Shown: positions 36,089 to 50,371 of the stretch, piece by piece
Layout: each line of letters opens with the position of its first letter
How positions within the stretch are numbered: position 1 is the first letter of the stretch
Source: Anoplopoma fimbria
Lineage: Eukaryota > Chordata > Actinopteri > Perciformes > Anoplopomatidae
Reading direction: 5' to 3'
Length of the DNA: 64,000 nucleotides
Assembly: GCF_027596085.1 (NCBI RefSeq)
Contig: NC_072456.1
Coordinates: 19,648,718-19,712,717 of the forward strand
The notes under the pieces: generated by a model
Told to the model about the DNA's origin: nothing
What the model saw: the letters and a program-made list of their open reading frames with translations, nothing else
Database searches by the model: none
Program-made: the position numbers and the translations under genes

Positions 36089-38889
36089 ACAGGTTTTCAA
36101 TTCAATGTTGAGGAGCAGAGTATTACATCTCAACAAACATAAAAAAATGTTTTTCCGACCTCAAAGTCAGAAGGCTACAGAAGCAGGGTGTTGTATTTAT
36201 TATTAATGTAAAATAAGAAATATGAATATTCTTTTAGCTATGCTGCAGTTACATCTTACACCACCGCTAGTTACCTTTCACTTTCATTCACCATTTCATT
36301 CCATTTGATGTCCTTCATTTGTAGGGCCGCCTGTTTTGGTTCCAAATTGTCCTTCATGCCAAGCTGGATTTGTGAGCGCTGCTATGCCAGACGCTAAGTA
36401 AATGTGTTTTTCAATCTATCTGCTCCCCGACCATCCCACTCTCTTCCTTCCCGTCTGCCTCTGGACTCCCTCCAGTCCCCTGTGTTTTTAGGACAATCTC
36501 TGCGCCTCTCATCTCTTGCCTGCCTTCGTATACCTGGCTGCCCATTGCCCCCGCCATCATTCCCCCCAGGCCTCGATAAATAACCCTGCACCTCTCTGGC
36601 CCTCAGCTCTACTGGCTGTTGCTGGAGCGCATTTGTTAAAATATCACTTGCTGTAGAGAGGAAATTGATACTGCTGCAATGTGCTCTAGGCAATAGAGTT
36701 TTTTGTGTTGAGTTAAAATGCCACAACACAGACAGTTGTAGGAAAGTTCTGAATTTTAACAAAAAAGAAAAGGAAAAGGAAAAACAACTCAGTTGTTCTT
36801 TCGATCAACATTCTTTAAAAAGAACAGCTGCCGGTACTTTGGCATTGAAAAGCTGCAACAAAATGTTGGGTCAGACAGTTAATTACCCAACACACACAAA
36901 AACAAACAGCAATATAATATTTGTTAAAATTCTGTTAAATACAGTGACACACAGTTCCCCCTGCTCTCCGACAGGAAATGTTTTTATATAGAAATCGAGA
37001 TTAAAAGGTGGCCTTTTAAATACACACACAAAAGATTCTCACATCTCTGTAGCGAGCTCGTTGGGCTTTGAAAAAAAGAAACTTCATTAAAATATGAAAA
37101 ACTGTTTAGTCTCTTTGGTTCTCCTCCATTGCTCCAAAAACAGGCCAGTGATCAGATGAGACATCCCCAGATGACCAGGTAAGAGGAAGAAGCAAAAGTT
37201 CCTCTCTGAAATCTGCCATTATCCAGATGGCACCATTAGCGATTAAGCCAGAACATTTCTCCCCTCTTATAATTGACTCCATAGGCTATTAGGCAGGTTG
37301 GCACTAGGCTAGGTCCACTGGTGCACACCCCAGATGTTCTCTTTGTGTGTGTGGGTGTGTGTGGGTGTGTGGGTGTAGTGATGGAGAGGAGGGGAAAGAG
37401 TTTGGCGGTTGTTGTGGGTGCTTGTGGTGGGTCCAGGGCTGCCTACAGATGGACATGGGGCTGGGTGGGTGCTGAGAATAAGTCACATTCAATTATATCA
37501 ATGTCTCTATCAGTCTCTCTTGGTTCTCTGTTCTCTCTATCTCCCTGTCTGTCTCTCTTTCTCTCTAGCCTTAGGGGAAGAAAGATTAAAGTGTTCTGTT
37601 TTCTGTGCAAGATCGTTGTCTCTGCTTTTTGGGTTTATCTGAAGATTAAATTATCTCTCATCCGTTGTCTACATTAGTGTGTGCTAGCAAAGTGATGTTT
37701 GGCAGACATTATTAAGTGCAGCTGCTTTTATTACATTACAAATAATGCTGAGAGAGTTACCACTAATTCTGATAGTTTGCAAAACTGCCCTACCATTTGT
37801 TTAGCGAACATGCCATGCAAGCCGATAGCCTGGGGGCCATTTTCATATTTAAAACTTTAAAGTTTCTTGAAATATTTATCAGTTACTTTTGCAAATATTT
37901 ATCACTTTTTAAAGTCCACCGCACAGCACTCCTTTAAAAAGAAAATAGGTCACTTTTAAAGCTGGTTTGCCTGTTACTCCTGTTATTTCATTCTTCCAAA
38001 AACAATGGTGAAGAACACCGGTAGCAAATACCAGGCGTTTAGTTTTCCTTCAAACAAAAATTATGACTGGTGTGTCAACTGTATGCCAAATAAATCAGAG
38101 CACACAAGGCCAAATGTCCTCCTACGTTACCATATGACAGGTTTCTGAAAAGCAATGTAGCCTTTAAAAGGCAGTTTTTTTTTTACTTAGTCTGGTGCAT
38201 TGCTCACTCTATATATGGTAAAATGCAGCGGGGCTACATTACATCGCTTCCAGCAAACTTCACTGAAAACTACACTGACAAAAATGCATCATCAGTCAGT
38301 TTTAAGCAAATATTATCTGGTTGTTGTCATCTAAAAGCACAAAATCTGTCAACACATTATCTTCACTTCAAATGACTTTAGCTGTATAGTTTATGACACT
38401 CGAGTTTCCTGTAAACTAACCACAGACACTTTCCTCGGTCATGGACTCATGGCGATGCTTTGCTGCAGAATGAATGTAGGGGAAACACTTGAGTAGCTAA
38501 TTGGCGCTATTTTGTTGTTCTGGCGTGTGTTCTAGAAGTTGAATTATAGGGAAAACACTGCTGTATGTTGTAGTTGTATGTTATCATTTTACATATGTGA
38601 AATGTCCTTTTTAAAAGGGCAGATTTTAGAGCCCCACTTTGCAGGCAGTCAATATGTTCATATGCCATATCTAAATTTACAGTAGATTAACACAACAGTT
38701 TCATTTACAGCTTCCTCGTGTAACACCTTATCACAACCACAACCCCAAAGTCTGCTTTCTACCGGGCCTGACTGAGAGCGAAGCAGAAGGAGAGGATTTC
38801 CAGATCTATCGCCGTAGCAGGCATGAAAAGGCTTTTTAAAAAGTGTTTGTATTACATTACTGAATGGACTTTCAGCGATCCTTTTATGC

Positions 38890-39600
38890 CTAAAAAAAGG
38901 AGCTAAAAAGCCATTAATTATTCATCTCCCCATGGCTGGTGGTAAAGAGGAGAGGCACTCTAGGGTTTCCATCAGCTATTAGTAAACAAATCAATGCTGC
39001 AGGCTGAGCTCCTTGTCAGTACAGAGCCATCTGCCCTTTACCATGACTTTCAGGTGGAAGCCAGAAATGGACCTACATGATACTGCCTCATGAGGATAAA
39101 AAAAAGGCATTTAGAAAGAGAATAAAAGTTTTTTGGGGGGAGGGCTGGGGATTAATAAATCGAGTTTGGAAAACGAATGCAGGAGTCTTAATGCAAAAAC
39201 TGTCCCTCTGCGAGAGCGACACTTAATTTATTCATGACATCAATCTAATTTGTGAGAACAGTTGTAGTTACATTACTACCCCGGCTTGGTTGGTTCGACA
39301 CATTATGCCTCTGTGAGCAGGCCCTCCCGAATTTGTCACGTCCCACCCAACAAAAGGTATTTGATGTAATCAAACAGCGCAGTTTGAAGCCCCTAATCCA
39401 ATTTCTTTGGCAAGATACATTGTAATTTGGTATCGCCGTAATTATGAACTGAATTGTGAACTGTCTGTAAGGGAATTGAATTAGCCGGCAGAAGAAGAGT
39501 AATATGATTGGGAACTGGGAGAAATCAATACAGCACTGCTTGTCATCTCAACGTTGACCTGAATCCTGACTGAATGTGGATCTTTGGGGGATTCGGCTTA
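38890..39600. promoter_or_regulatory. candidate conserved non-coding element
   Basis: Repeat-free block with many homeodomain-like TAAT/ATTA cores (for example ATTAATTATTCAT at about 38914, GTAATTATGAACTGAATTG near 39438) and little low-complexity sequence. Its texture is that of vertebrate intronic enhancers. This is a suggestion from composition only; no alignment was possible. Confidence 0.2.
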
Positions 39601-41799
39601 ATTCAATCTGGTGGAGCTAACACGCTCCCTGTCCCCTCCACATGGTTGACAACAGCTCTGTCTTGATTTAGACTGCCGGGCAGGAGCCCTGCTGGGGCGA
39701 CGTAGCACTGAGGAAAGTATCTGCAGCTTGATTTTATCCATCTGATTGTATGAAACACACATAAGCGCACATACAACGCCTCAAACCTGCACTGCCCTAC
39801 AGTTACTGATATCATGACAGAAATAAACACACTATCAAATGCAGTTCAGTTCCATGTGACAAAGTTTTGAATAATAAAAGCCTGCTCAGACAGCTCTGTG
39901 ATGAGCGCCACACACTACATCGCTGCATTTGACAAACGGCCCTTCCATACGCCCTTAGCTGTGTTGACAAATGGTTCTACAGTGGATTGTACAGACATTC
40001 TCACCCTCATGGGTGCAGCCCACCGGGGATTGCTCCACCCTGATGGAGATATGGTAGCCTGAAGAGAGATGGTTCATTCTGCAACTGCAGCAATCACCGC
40101 GACAGTTCACTCAGATGGATGAGGCTGGAAAAGCTAGCGCTAAGGGTGGAGTTGTGTATGGAAATGACTGAAAAAGTATTTGTTTCGCACTCTGAAAAGT
40201 TATGAATCTTAATCCGTTTATCTCTTAACTTTTATTTTATATATTTCTTTTACTTCACAGGTATTTTATTTTTAATCCCTTTTAATCCCCTTTTTCCTGT
40301 TTTTAAATTATTGCATTGCCATTTATATTGTCTCTCTTTGCATAGTTTCCTTTTTGAAAAGCTCCATTAGCTGATATTAACCTGTTAGGGATCCAGGTCT
40401 AGTGAGCCATTCAGCTGTCTTTGTTTAAGGGGAAATAGCTTGCGTATACTATTGTTCTATTGAGCGCTTGACATTCCAATACATTCCACAGCACTCTCCA
40501 TGGACTCTGATAAGAACTTGATAGCAAGCTAGAGTGGTTCTCCCATTATAGGAGCAGATGGTTCCTTACCACTATTTTACCTTTCACAGATAAGATTATA
40601 AAAGCCCAGCTTAGACTGCACACAGGAAACCTAAGTTGAGAGGAAAGAGCACCTCTAATGCCAAGGAGAGCCCAATGTCAAGAAAATCAATACGTCTGCC
40701 CCCTCCCTAAATCAAAGCCCTTTTTTTCCCCCTCTTCCCTGCACAGTTCCCTCAGATAAAAGCTCTGTGTGTCGTTGTTTTTAATCAAAGCAGGTGACAC
40801 ATGAGTGCAAAATGTGTAATTATTTTGTTTCATTTAAGTCACTCATGAAGCTCAGCTGCTTTATCTCGACTCGGTGCCACAAACACATCTGGCCCGTGTA
40901 ATGCTGGAACATTCTTTCAATTCAGAAGTGTCTTTTATTTGAGTGAGTCAGATTCGATTGCGCACATTGTGTTGTCTGTTAAGGGAAGCTCGTAAAGGTT
41001 ATACAGCCCAGTGAACGGCTATCTCATTCACCAGCAACAGAGGTGGGGGGGGGGGGAAGCGTGTCCCGGGAGTAAGGTGTAGAATGGACTCGGGGAAACA
41101 AATAGCTCTTCCTGTCTTGTTATTCAGGCCGCACTGATAAGGTGGGCTGGGGTTTGCTGAAGGGTGATTACTGGGGTTGTCTTTTAACAGACTTCCTGGC
41201 GATGACCAGCCGTCGTAGTTATGCATAATCATTGTGCTGCATTGACGTTGTGACCAGCTCCCTACCCTTTAGCTACATCACCTGCTGCACCCTGATTCAC
41301 GGAGCTACGCCTGTTGTTGACACCTAGTTAATTCCCATGGGTTATTGCAGATCCACCTCCACTTAAGTGTGTCTGTGTGTGTGTGTGTATTTGTGTATAC
41401 ATGTGTGTGGAGGGGAAGCAGAGGGATGTCATTGTTAGACTGGGAGAAGGGGGAAAAAGCTATTCAACACGGCCGCCCACGGTGGCAAAGCCATTTCCGA
41501 TAATGTCCTCTTTCTGCAACAACAATTGTGTTTAACCCCAATGGCTTCAGCTAGCCACTATTTGTCATCCCACCTCCTTCGCCCTCGCCTCGCTCCATGC
41601 CTTCACATACTCAGGCAGTAGCAATGAGAGTGTGGTTCATGACTGCATGGCGCATACGTCGTCTGACTCATACTGCTGCTCCTTTTAGAGGAAAAGGCAA
41701 GGAAATGGTCAGGCTGTCTTTTCTTTAGTACAGTATCATGCCTGGATTTAGTTTTATAGGGTTCAAAGCATTGGATTTGGTTTCAATAGAGTGCTGCAG

Positions 41800-42310
41800 G
41801 AATTAGTACTAGAACTCGGAGACGTGTTAGCATGTTAGCATGGTCAAAGTCAGTGTTTTTGGTTAAATGCCTGAAATAAAGTCTGTGGTTAACACAAGCT
41901 AAAGCTATTTTAAGGTTTTGTTCTTCAATATAAAATATGTCAGTAAATTCCCATTTGGGGAATTTCTAAGCTTTTATTTGTCTAAAAAAAGGCGGTTTGT
42001 AGCTAATGGCTAAATAAGACTACAATACTTCATCACGCCAGTTAGTCCATCTCTACAGCTTGGTTCTTTAAACCTGCACTCATTCAACTGTGGTGTTGTG
42101 CGTTTGGAGCCTAACATTAGCTTTTTACTTCTGCTGGTTGAAGTTATGCTTCAAAAATCACCAGTGGTGTTCATTAGTGAGGATTATCCAATGGAAAAAT
42201 CCCATTGGCTTTTTTGTCGAGGGAACTAGCGTGATGCTAACTTCTAGGTTTGGCCTACAGAAAAAAAAAGTAATGCCTGCAGCACTCAATGAGGTTGGGT
42301 GAGCAGAAAA
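41800..42310. repeat. possible diverged MITE
   Basis: 'GTTTGTAGCTAATGGCTAAA', 'AATCCCATTGGCTTTTTTGT', 'CGAGGGAACTAGCGTGATGC' and 'TTTGGCCTACAG' resemble a dispersed fish repeat. Termini are not clear. Confidence 0.3.
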
Positions 42311-42603
42311 AAAGGATGATCTTTGTTAAGTTTTGATGTTCTGTGAAAATGAAAACTCTTTTGTAATCTAACTTTATTTCTGCAAGCTGTACAGGTTTTT
42401 CCTCTTATGAAGGCGTAAATATAAATATAAGTTGTGTTATCTGTCCGTCCCTCCCTCCATATTTCTCTCTTTTATTCCTTTACCACATCTCTCTTTGCCC
42501 CTCTCTAATCTCTCTTCCACCCCCCACTCCCCATGTCCCTGTGCTGGGGAGCTGCGTGTGGAGGTGATTTATCTGTGGCACTCACTGAGGTCCCAATGCA
42601 GTG

Positions 42604-42604
<1 letters not shown>

Positions 42605-42679
<75 letters not shown>
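42605..42679 (+). repeat. (CA)n microsatellite
   Basis: Uninterrupted array of about 75 bp. Confidence 0.97.
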
Positions 42680-42683
<4 letters not shown>

Positions 42684-42804
42684 CAACATGTGCACAGATG
42701 TATGAAACACACACAGGTAAGGCTGCAGCTGTGATGTATTTTAATTACAGTTTTAGTCAGAAGTAATTAAGGTTTTATATCTAGAGGGACTGCTCAATAT
42801 CCAT

Positions 42805-42832
42805 CCCCCCCCCCCCCACACACACACACACA
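42805..42832 (+). repeat. poly-C followed by (CA)n
   Basis: Thirteen C then about eight CA units, with further short CA runs to 42867. Confidence 0.9.
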
Positions 42833-43338
42833 TCAATATATGCACGAACACACACACACGCTGACACACATACAGAAAGAACACCTTGTTTCATGTCTTT
42901 GTGCCACGATTTCTGTGAGATTTGTCTTTCTTACCGTTCACTGCTTTTCTCTCGAAAAGTTCCCGGAAATTCTAAAAAGCTTGATGGCAGTAACGTTTAA
43001 ACTTCACATCATCACATATAACTTTGTGGCAGAAAATTAAATGTGAAGTGACGCTTCAAAAGTGTCTCACAAGGACTATCATTTGAAGTGTCTTCATATT
43101 ATAGTTTTAGTACAGATCCCAACCCATTTTTGTTTGATACCTGACTTTAATGAGCATAGAAATATTTCAAAAACACAAGTGAACAAGAATGTGAACAACT
43201 ATTTGTTGCCAACAACATTTGGTTGGCCCTCAGTAAGTGTTTAATACCCAGACATATTTATTATTTTCTCAGTGAGAGTCTCTAACTACAGAAGGGTAAC
43301 AGAATTAACAATCCAGTATCACACATGCTGCACCCCCA

Positions 43339-43341
<3 letters not shown>

Positions 43342-43371
<30 letters not shown>
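43342..43371 (+). repeat. poly-T tract (30 bp)
   Basis: Uninterrupted T run. No retroposon body was recognised on its 3' side, although a reverse-oriented polyA-tailed insertion cannot be excluded. Confidence 0.92.
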
Positions 43372-43372
<1 letters not shown>

Positions 43373-44599
43373 GCACAACAGGGGTTTTGAATAAGATATG
43401 TAGGCATGAAGGAACCATGGTGAGAAGGAGGAGAATGTGCCAAAGGATGAGAAGGTGATTTGTGCAGAAACAGATTGGCTTTGCACTGTAAACTGAGTTG
43501 AAGAGCAGATTTGGAAGCTGTAAGACAGTGTTATGTTGTCGTGGAGTGCTGACAGGGGCAGTGAGCTGAAAGAGAATTGAGGAAAGAGGAAACGTGTCGG
43601 AGTGCGCGTGTACATACTGTTTATGCACTTTTGTGTATGTGCACGTGTTTTAGAGTGTGTATGTATGGCACATATGGAAAGACTTCTCAGGGATTACTGT
43701 GTAACTGGAAGAGGAGAGAGGTGGTAATTGCATTTTAATTACAGTGTTGATGGTTTTGTGCACTGCCAGATGGAAGGTTCTTTACAGATATAAGCACAAA
43801 ATAAATCAGCCCTCTGGAAAAAAACTAATCAGCCCTGAGTTACCTGCCGAACTGAGTCTCTAACCTTGTCTCTAGTCGCAGGTGATGATTAGTTTAGGTT
43901 AGTTGATATCCAGCCTAGAACCCTCACTCAGCACTTCTTCAATCTTGTAATGATGGAGCCATGGTCATATTATTCCATACCAATCCTGCAGTAGTTGTCA
44001 CTTTTAAGACGTATATTTTATCCCTGCTGTCAACAGTAGTATCTTGTTAATGTTGCTTGTGTGGGCTAAAGTTTAGTTTTGTTATTCGCTTGCAGGTTTC
44101 TCGGGGCTTCATGTTTTTACTTGATAATGGTGGCAAGATATTTTACTTCCACTCGCTCTGGATGAACTCCCACTGCGGCTTTATGAGAGTGACCTTTGGC
44201 AGCTTGCTTATTGAGATCAGTGTGCCAGTCCTGAACTCAAGCTCTCCTTCTCTGCTTAATGAACCAAACACGGCCGCGATATAGTAGCTGGAGTCAGCAA
44301 TTTTAGAAGTCATTCGTACCATCAGGGTCATTTGTTTTTATAATTTGAACTTTTCACCATGGAGTTACACTGGTGTAGCATTTTATTATTGTACTATAGC
44401 GTAATGAGCGTGCAAAATCAGTTGCAGGTGATTAACAGTAAAAGATGGCCATCAAGGGCAGTAAGGTTGTGAATATCGGTTATGTTTTGCTTGAAAGGCG
44501 TTATCAATGAAGAAGAGGAGTGTAGATGGTTTCTAAGCATATAAGATGTTTTTTTATGAAATCGAAATCATAATTATGACATTACTCCACAAAAAGTAG

Positions 44600-45050
44600 T
44601 GTTGGGCACGCTACTTGGTTTAGCAAGCTAAGCTCCTGCAACATAGCAAAAGTAGTTTAACTACATAAAAGCATTTTTTCTCCATTGAACCAACATCATT
44701 TCACTTAAATTGTATTAATATAAAAATATATCCAACGGTTTGAATATCTATTTTACGCATTACGTCCATGACACTGTGTCATAACTTACCACTAGCGACG
44801 TAGCGCTGAGCAGTGCACCGTTTTGTGCTGAACTTTGTCGGACTCTTTTTATTCCTGTCGATCACTTTTAGAGCGCATTCATGAACGAGGAATGGCTGAT
44901 TGGTGAAATTTAAATGAGGAGGTATCTATACGATACCTCTTAATTTAACAGCAAAAACAATAAATAAGGTGGCAGCTGACTGGGGGGAGATAGCAAGGAG
45001 ATAGCCTGAACGACTCCTACTTACTGATGGCTATATCGTAAGTAATTTCC
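44600..45050. repeat. possible interspersed repeat beginning AGTGTTGGGCA
   Basis: 'TAGTGTTGGGCACGCTACTT' followed by 'AGTAGTTTAACTACATAAAA' and 'CACTAGCGACGTAGCGCTGA' resembles the start of a frequent teleost DNA-transposon-derived repeat. The right end was not found. Confidence 0.35.
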
Positions 45051-48000
45051 AGTAAATATCTCAATATATAACATGTTTTGGGTTTAAAAAACACAAACAT
45101 CAGATATATAGAAGTACCCACCTCTTTTTAAGTGGTTTTGTCTCATGTCTGATCATAAGCACACAAGGTAAGTTGTTTGTTCACATGACGTAACAGGTAC
45201 TGTTGAAATATTCCTTGTGCAGCTTGAACAAACATTACATTCCAATTAATGGAAGCGAAGTTGTGTGACTAGTGACTAGTTTGAGGACAGGTGAAAGAGA
45301 TATCAGAACATTTAAGTCAACTTTGGTTCTCCTGATCAAGGTGAGTCCCCCAGCTGTGTGCTTGGTGACAAAACGACCCTTGCAGGGCTGTGAATCTGAC
45401 ACAAACCAACAGTCCTGTGGCTCTATGACCTGTGGCTGTTCCCTCACTCTCCCTCCCTCTCTCTCTGTCTCCCTGCCTCTCTCTCTTTCGCATCTTTGCT
45501 CTTTACAAACTGTCTGAGGGAGATAAGGCAGACCTGATAAGCTGACTTCTGTCAAAACGCTCCCCCATCTGTGCAGACCTGCACCTTAGAGGAGAAGATA
45601 TATTTATATATCATATCTAATGGGTTTATGATAGAGGGGTAGCAAACGCCTGCTGTCTTTACATTTCAGACTAATATCAGAATTGCAACAAGGGATAGAA
45701 ATTGCGAATGGGGGATGGTTGGGTGCTGAGGCATTGAAGTGTTTTCACCAGCCTATTCAGCATTGGTGGCCATGTCTTCTTCCCACCATTAACCCCAAAA
45801 AGGTCATTTCAATCTTAACAACAGAGCTTATCAGATTGTTCACCCATTAACTTACACATTGAACATCCGGCTACTCTTTAACCTTTTAATTAACATTGCT
45901 CAGAAGCACTTCCTTTGTTGGTCGGCTCGACTGTGGCTACATGTGTATGCATGCATGTGGCAGGTTGCTGTAAGTTGGCATGCTTAATTGTGTTGGTGTA
46001 TGGGTCATTTTAATAAATTAACCAAATATAGCGGCATTCATTTTTATCAAGCCCACAGCCAACATTATTGCTGTTGTGATATTTTTCAGTCTTGAGCTCC
46101 GCCAAATGTAGAAACCATCAAGGGTAATTTGCTGAGAAATTACTTGTGTTGCTCGCAATATAAGCGTAGCAGCACAATTTAAAAACACAATGACACCTCA
46201 GACAAAGTGTTCCGACACTTAAATCCACTGACTGTACAGATTTGCAAGCTTTAAAAAAAAAGGCAGTAATAAACCAGGCTGGCACAGAATAATTGTCCCT
46301 AAATGTGCAGCCTTTATTTATTTATTTTACTGTTATGAAGCAACGTGATTGTGGCAGAATTATGTTTGGACACAATACATAAACACCCAAAACATTTATT
46401 CATACTTAGGCACATATATAGCTGGTACATGTTTATCTCACCAATAACCATGACATTTGTGGTGTTTTTAGCTAAATATAGCATGTAACAGCAATACAAA
46501 ATATGTTATTGGTTATTCCTCTTAACACATTTTCAGAGCAGTGTTGTAAATCAAAAATCTTCTTTCTATATTTTTGTCATGTGCCAGGGAGAGTGTGTAT
46601 TTAGTGGGATTAGAGCTGCTGGTCTATTCGTGTGGTGTCTGCTAACACACGTAGCTCAGTCTAATCTGCTTACTATTGACTGGAAGTCCAATAATCCCTT
46701 TATGGTAGAGAGGAAACATCACATGGAAGGCTGCTGCAGCACGGGGTGAACTAACCATTTGCCCAGCTTTCTAGTGGGTGGCAACGCTATAGCTGTCTGT
46801 GGAAGCAGCTGAAGTTGACTATTAGAAAAGCAGTCGCTGTCTAATAATGAGATAACGAAAAACAGGGGTAATAACATGTCTGTTTGAGCCTCCTAATTTA
46901 ACCAGAAGTAACTATTAAATAATGCTTCAGCTGCATATTTAAACATGAACTTTTAGAAAACTTTTTAAACAAGTTTTGACTGTCTCAATGAAATAAATCA
47001 ACTATTCACGTTTCACTTTGATATCGATTAGTCAAAAATGTTTACCCTATTCCCCTGCAGTCTCTCACCTTAAATGTACATTGTATTCATACAGAGACAA
47101 TTTGCGGGTGAAATAAGTCATATATCAAAGGATGAAGTGTCCTGAAATAGGAAAATAATAGACAACGCAGAGGCAGTGGTTTCAAAGTTGCAAAATAAAT
47201 CTATTGTTCTCATGTATCAAAATATTTCAGATGACATTCTCACTGTACACTTACTTTCCAAGAAAACAAAAGTAAAGCTGACTTACATCAACTCAAGACA
47301 AATAACAGAGGCAATCAAAATTCTGCTTGCTCAACCTAACAGATGTTAAACTTGACACACATGGTAAAAGTATGGATGCTTGCTAGCTACTGTGAGTTAG
47401 CTGAATTATGAGGTACTTATGAGGTACTTCAGGCCTGCTTTAACCATTAGTCAGCTACATATTTGTTTTGTTTCCTCTCAAAAACAGGCCTTTAACTTAA
47501 GGTTTGAAATGATAATGTGTTATGAAATAGGTGGTTTAGGACAGGAGAAAGATTCTTATGAGGAAAAGTCACATCCACTATAAAAAAAAGACATGGTAAA
47601 CATGTTTCATTTCTATTTGTTATGTGGTTACATTGAATGAATGAATAAATAAATAGGTATTTTATTCCATAACAAAGTTGTTTTTATAGTTTCTAAATGT
47701 CATAATCAAAGTGGAAAGTGACAAAAGTGATTAGGCGTGTTGAGCTTAAAATGTAGATCTATCGAACCCTCAACATTCAGAGGACATTGTATGAATCATT
47801 GAAGGCCTTCCACAAAATTATTCCATTTCGCTTCCAATACCAGTTAAAGTAAAACATACCGACCGTTATAAATAATGCAGTTATTGTAATATGTGTTGGT
47901 TTGAGATGTAATGCCATCCAATGGCTCTGCCAGTTTCTATTTGAAAGTATGCATATCCCAGAATTTCATAAAACTTTGATCAACAGAGCATGATCATCAA

Positions 48001-48194
48001 TGAGATTAGAGACCAAAAGGCAAACAGTTAAAAGACCAGATTTTATTATGGGATATTATGGACCCATGGTCCATTATGAGTTTGATGAGAAACACATTTT
48101 TATAAGCAGTTGTACACTATAGTTTGTGTTTAACAAGGAGCCGACCGAGCAGTACAATTCACTGCCTGATATTTTGGCCTGCTTTTGTGCAGTA

Positions 48195-48725
48195 AAGTGG
48201 GTTGACTACACCCAAGACGGCATATAAAAAGTGGACGTAGTCACCATGTAGATAAACACAACGCTGAACCCTGAATAAGACATTTTTAGGCAATCAAAAA
48301 TGTTTTAATTATCTTTCATGAACTGAAAACACTCTTTGAAGGTCTAGGACGAAAACACGGACAACTACAAGAACGGACAACGCTTGGTATCAAATTGTGG
48401 ATCAAAAGGTGGCCACGCTCTAAATCATACCCTGCTGTTATGTTTATTTTATTCTAAATAATATTATAATTTACTAAATTAACATCATGTTGTATTGTAG
48501 AAGACTTGAAACTAGCAATCGAGACCATAAAGTCATGTTTGCAATGATTACTGAGTGAGAAACAGGGTCATTTTCTTATTAACTTTGATATAATGAGAAT
48601 TCATTTTTTACAACCACAGGAGTCGCCCCCTGATGGCTATTTGAAAGAATGCAAGTTTAAGGCACTTCCACATTGGTTTCACTTTTAAGACCCGGAGGTA
48701 ACCGCCTGGGCTGCACATCAAGCGT
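48195..48725. repeat. probable non-coding interspersed repeat
   Basis: 'AAAAGTGGACGTAGTCACCA', 'GTCGCCCCCTGATGGCTATT', 'GAATGCAAGTTTAAGGCACT' and 'GACCCGGAGGTAACCGCC' are recognisable as a frequent teleost repeat. No protein is encoded. Boundaries are approximate. Confidence 0.45.
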
Positions 48726-48925
48726 CATGCTCTTGTAGGAGCTTTGAGACAAAGCAGTGTTCATTATGAGTAAAATGGCTCCTTGCAGACATTTTAGTAC
48801 TTGAGATTCTACAAAATGATGGCATCTTGTGTGCACATACTCTTTTCTTCTTAAGCTCTTGCCTTCTTTTTGTCATTTTTTCATGTTATACGCATCAACA
48901 CACTATATACACACTCTTCTGTGTG

Positions 48926-48951
48926 CACACACACACACACACACACACACA
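48926..48951 (+). repeat. (CA)n microsatellite, short
   Basis: About 13 CA units. Confidence 0.95.
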
Positions 48952-49170
48952 AAACACACTCGCATCCCTTGTCTCTGATGTGCCAGCGGTTGTTGATAAT
49001 GAGATTCCTATAGGATGGGAAACTCCAGGGAGACAGACTGACGGCCCACTTTAAACACTGCAGTCTCCCTCTCCCTTTTCTGTCCTTTGAGACACAGCGG
49101 ATGAAAGCAGAATGGGTAAGGACAGTAAAAACATACTGGATCACACACAAACGCATACACCCACACGCAT

Positions 49171-49192
49171 AAAAAAAAAAAAAAAAAAAAAA
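49171..49192 (+). repeat. poly-A tract
   Basis: Twenty-two uninterrupted A. No retroposon body was recognised 5' of it. Confidence 0.9.
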
Positions 49193-49988
49193 GAAATATG
49201 TAGGGCCTTCCTGAAAAACATCGAAGTGAGCAAGTGTTGGGTGTTTTATAAAACATTGATCTGTTACTCTATCGAGAAAATCATTGATAAAAAATAACCC
49301 ACCTCTTGAAGGTTACAAGATTTATAACTCTGGTTACAACAGTCTAACTGAATGTCTGTATTGTTAAGAGTCCATGAATGAATGCATGTTTATTTGTGCA
49401 TTGATATGCATGTCTCTCTTCACACGCATCTGTCTGGATGTGTCTGATCTATTGTGTCTACGATGGGGCCCCAGTGAGGAGGAGGATAATTGCGTGTCTT
49501 TCGCTGTCATGTCAGGTTGTCTCCTCATAGTTATGCACATGCTTCCTGAGGGCTCGGAGGCCCTGTAACTTATACAGTATATCTCTCACATACACAGGTT
49601 TGATGAAGTACCTGGTGCCACAGAGGACAAACAGAACTAATTTCCTGTCACTGCCTTTGGACCTCATCTCTATTCTCATTTCCTCCCTTTGCTCAGAATA
49701 CAATAATGCCACTTTATGGTGCATCCAGAGGGGCACGTTGTTGCTTAATGTATTTTTCGCTCACAAGGTCTTTTCAGAGAGTTGCACTCGTCCAACCTCC
49801 GACAAGGCACAGACATTAGCGGCAGCAGGATTTACAGATTGTTTGGAGCTGTCACTAAATTGTATATTTACAGTAAGTAGGAGTAGAATGTGCGTACTCT
49901 GGATGGGGATCAAAATGCATGTAAGCCGAGAAAATATATGGTTGTTTTTGTGGGGTTTTTTTTTAAATAGGCTTTTTAAGACTCTTAA

Positions 49989-50371
49989 AGGGGAACTACG
50001 CCCATTTTCCAAATCCATACATGTTATGCTGATGGTCTAAGAGAGTCCAAAAATATTAGAAAACATGAACAATCCCTTTCAAATGTGAATGTTTTGAGTA
50101 TATGGGTGAATTTTCTCTTTCAGAAAATAGAACTACTCTATAGAATAAAGTCCATTTGGGTATAAGACAAGAAAACAATCATTCTGCCGATCCACAAAAT
50201 CTCCCATTTATTGTCTATGAAGCAGCTCTAGACTTCACATCATAAATATGAGACTTACTTCTCTGGTTTCTTGCTTTGAGGGAGAGGGGTGAATGTTCAC
50301 AAATATTGATTGGAATTACCTAATCCATGGAAATAATATATTTAAATTATTAATGTAGGTAGTGTTCCCCT
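49989..50371. mobile_element. TTAA-flanked MITE, Kolobok-like, 383 bp
   Basis: The left end AGGGGAACTACG and the right end TACATTA-inverse ...GTAGTGTTCCCCT form inverted repeats AGGGGAAC / GTTCCCCT. They are bordered by TTAA at 49985-49988 and 50372-50375. A TTAA duplication with termini starting AGGGG rather than CCC favours Kolobok over piggyBac (family knowledge; assignment inferred). No ORF is present, so it is non-autonomous. Confidence 0.75.

Noticed and set aside
44096..44284. Possible exon after TTGCAG at 44091-44096 (VSRGFMFLLDNGG...)
   Set aside because: The acceptor-like sequence and open frame have no similarity to the expected next AGBL4 segment or to any family I recognise, and there is no clear donor.
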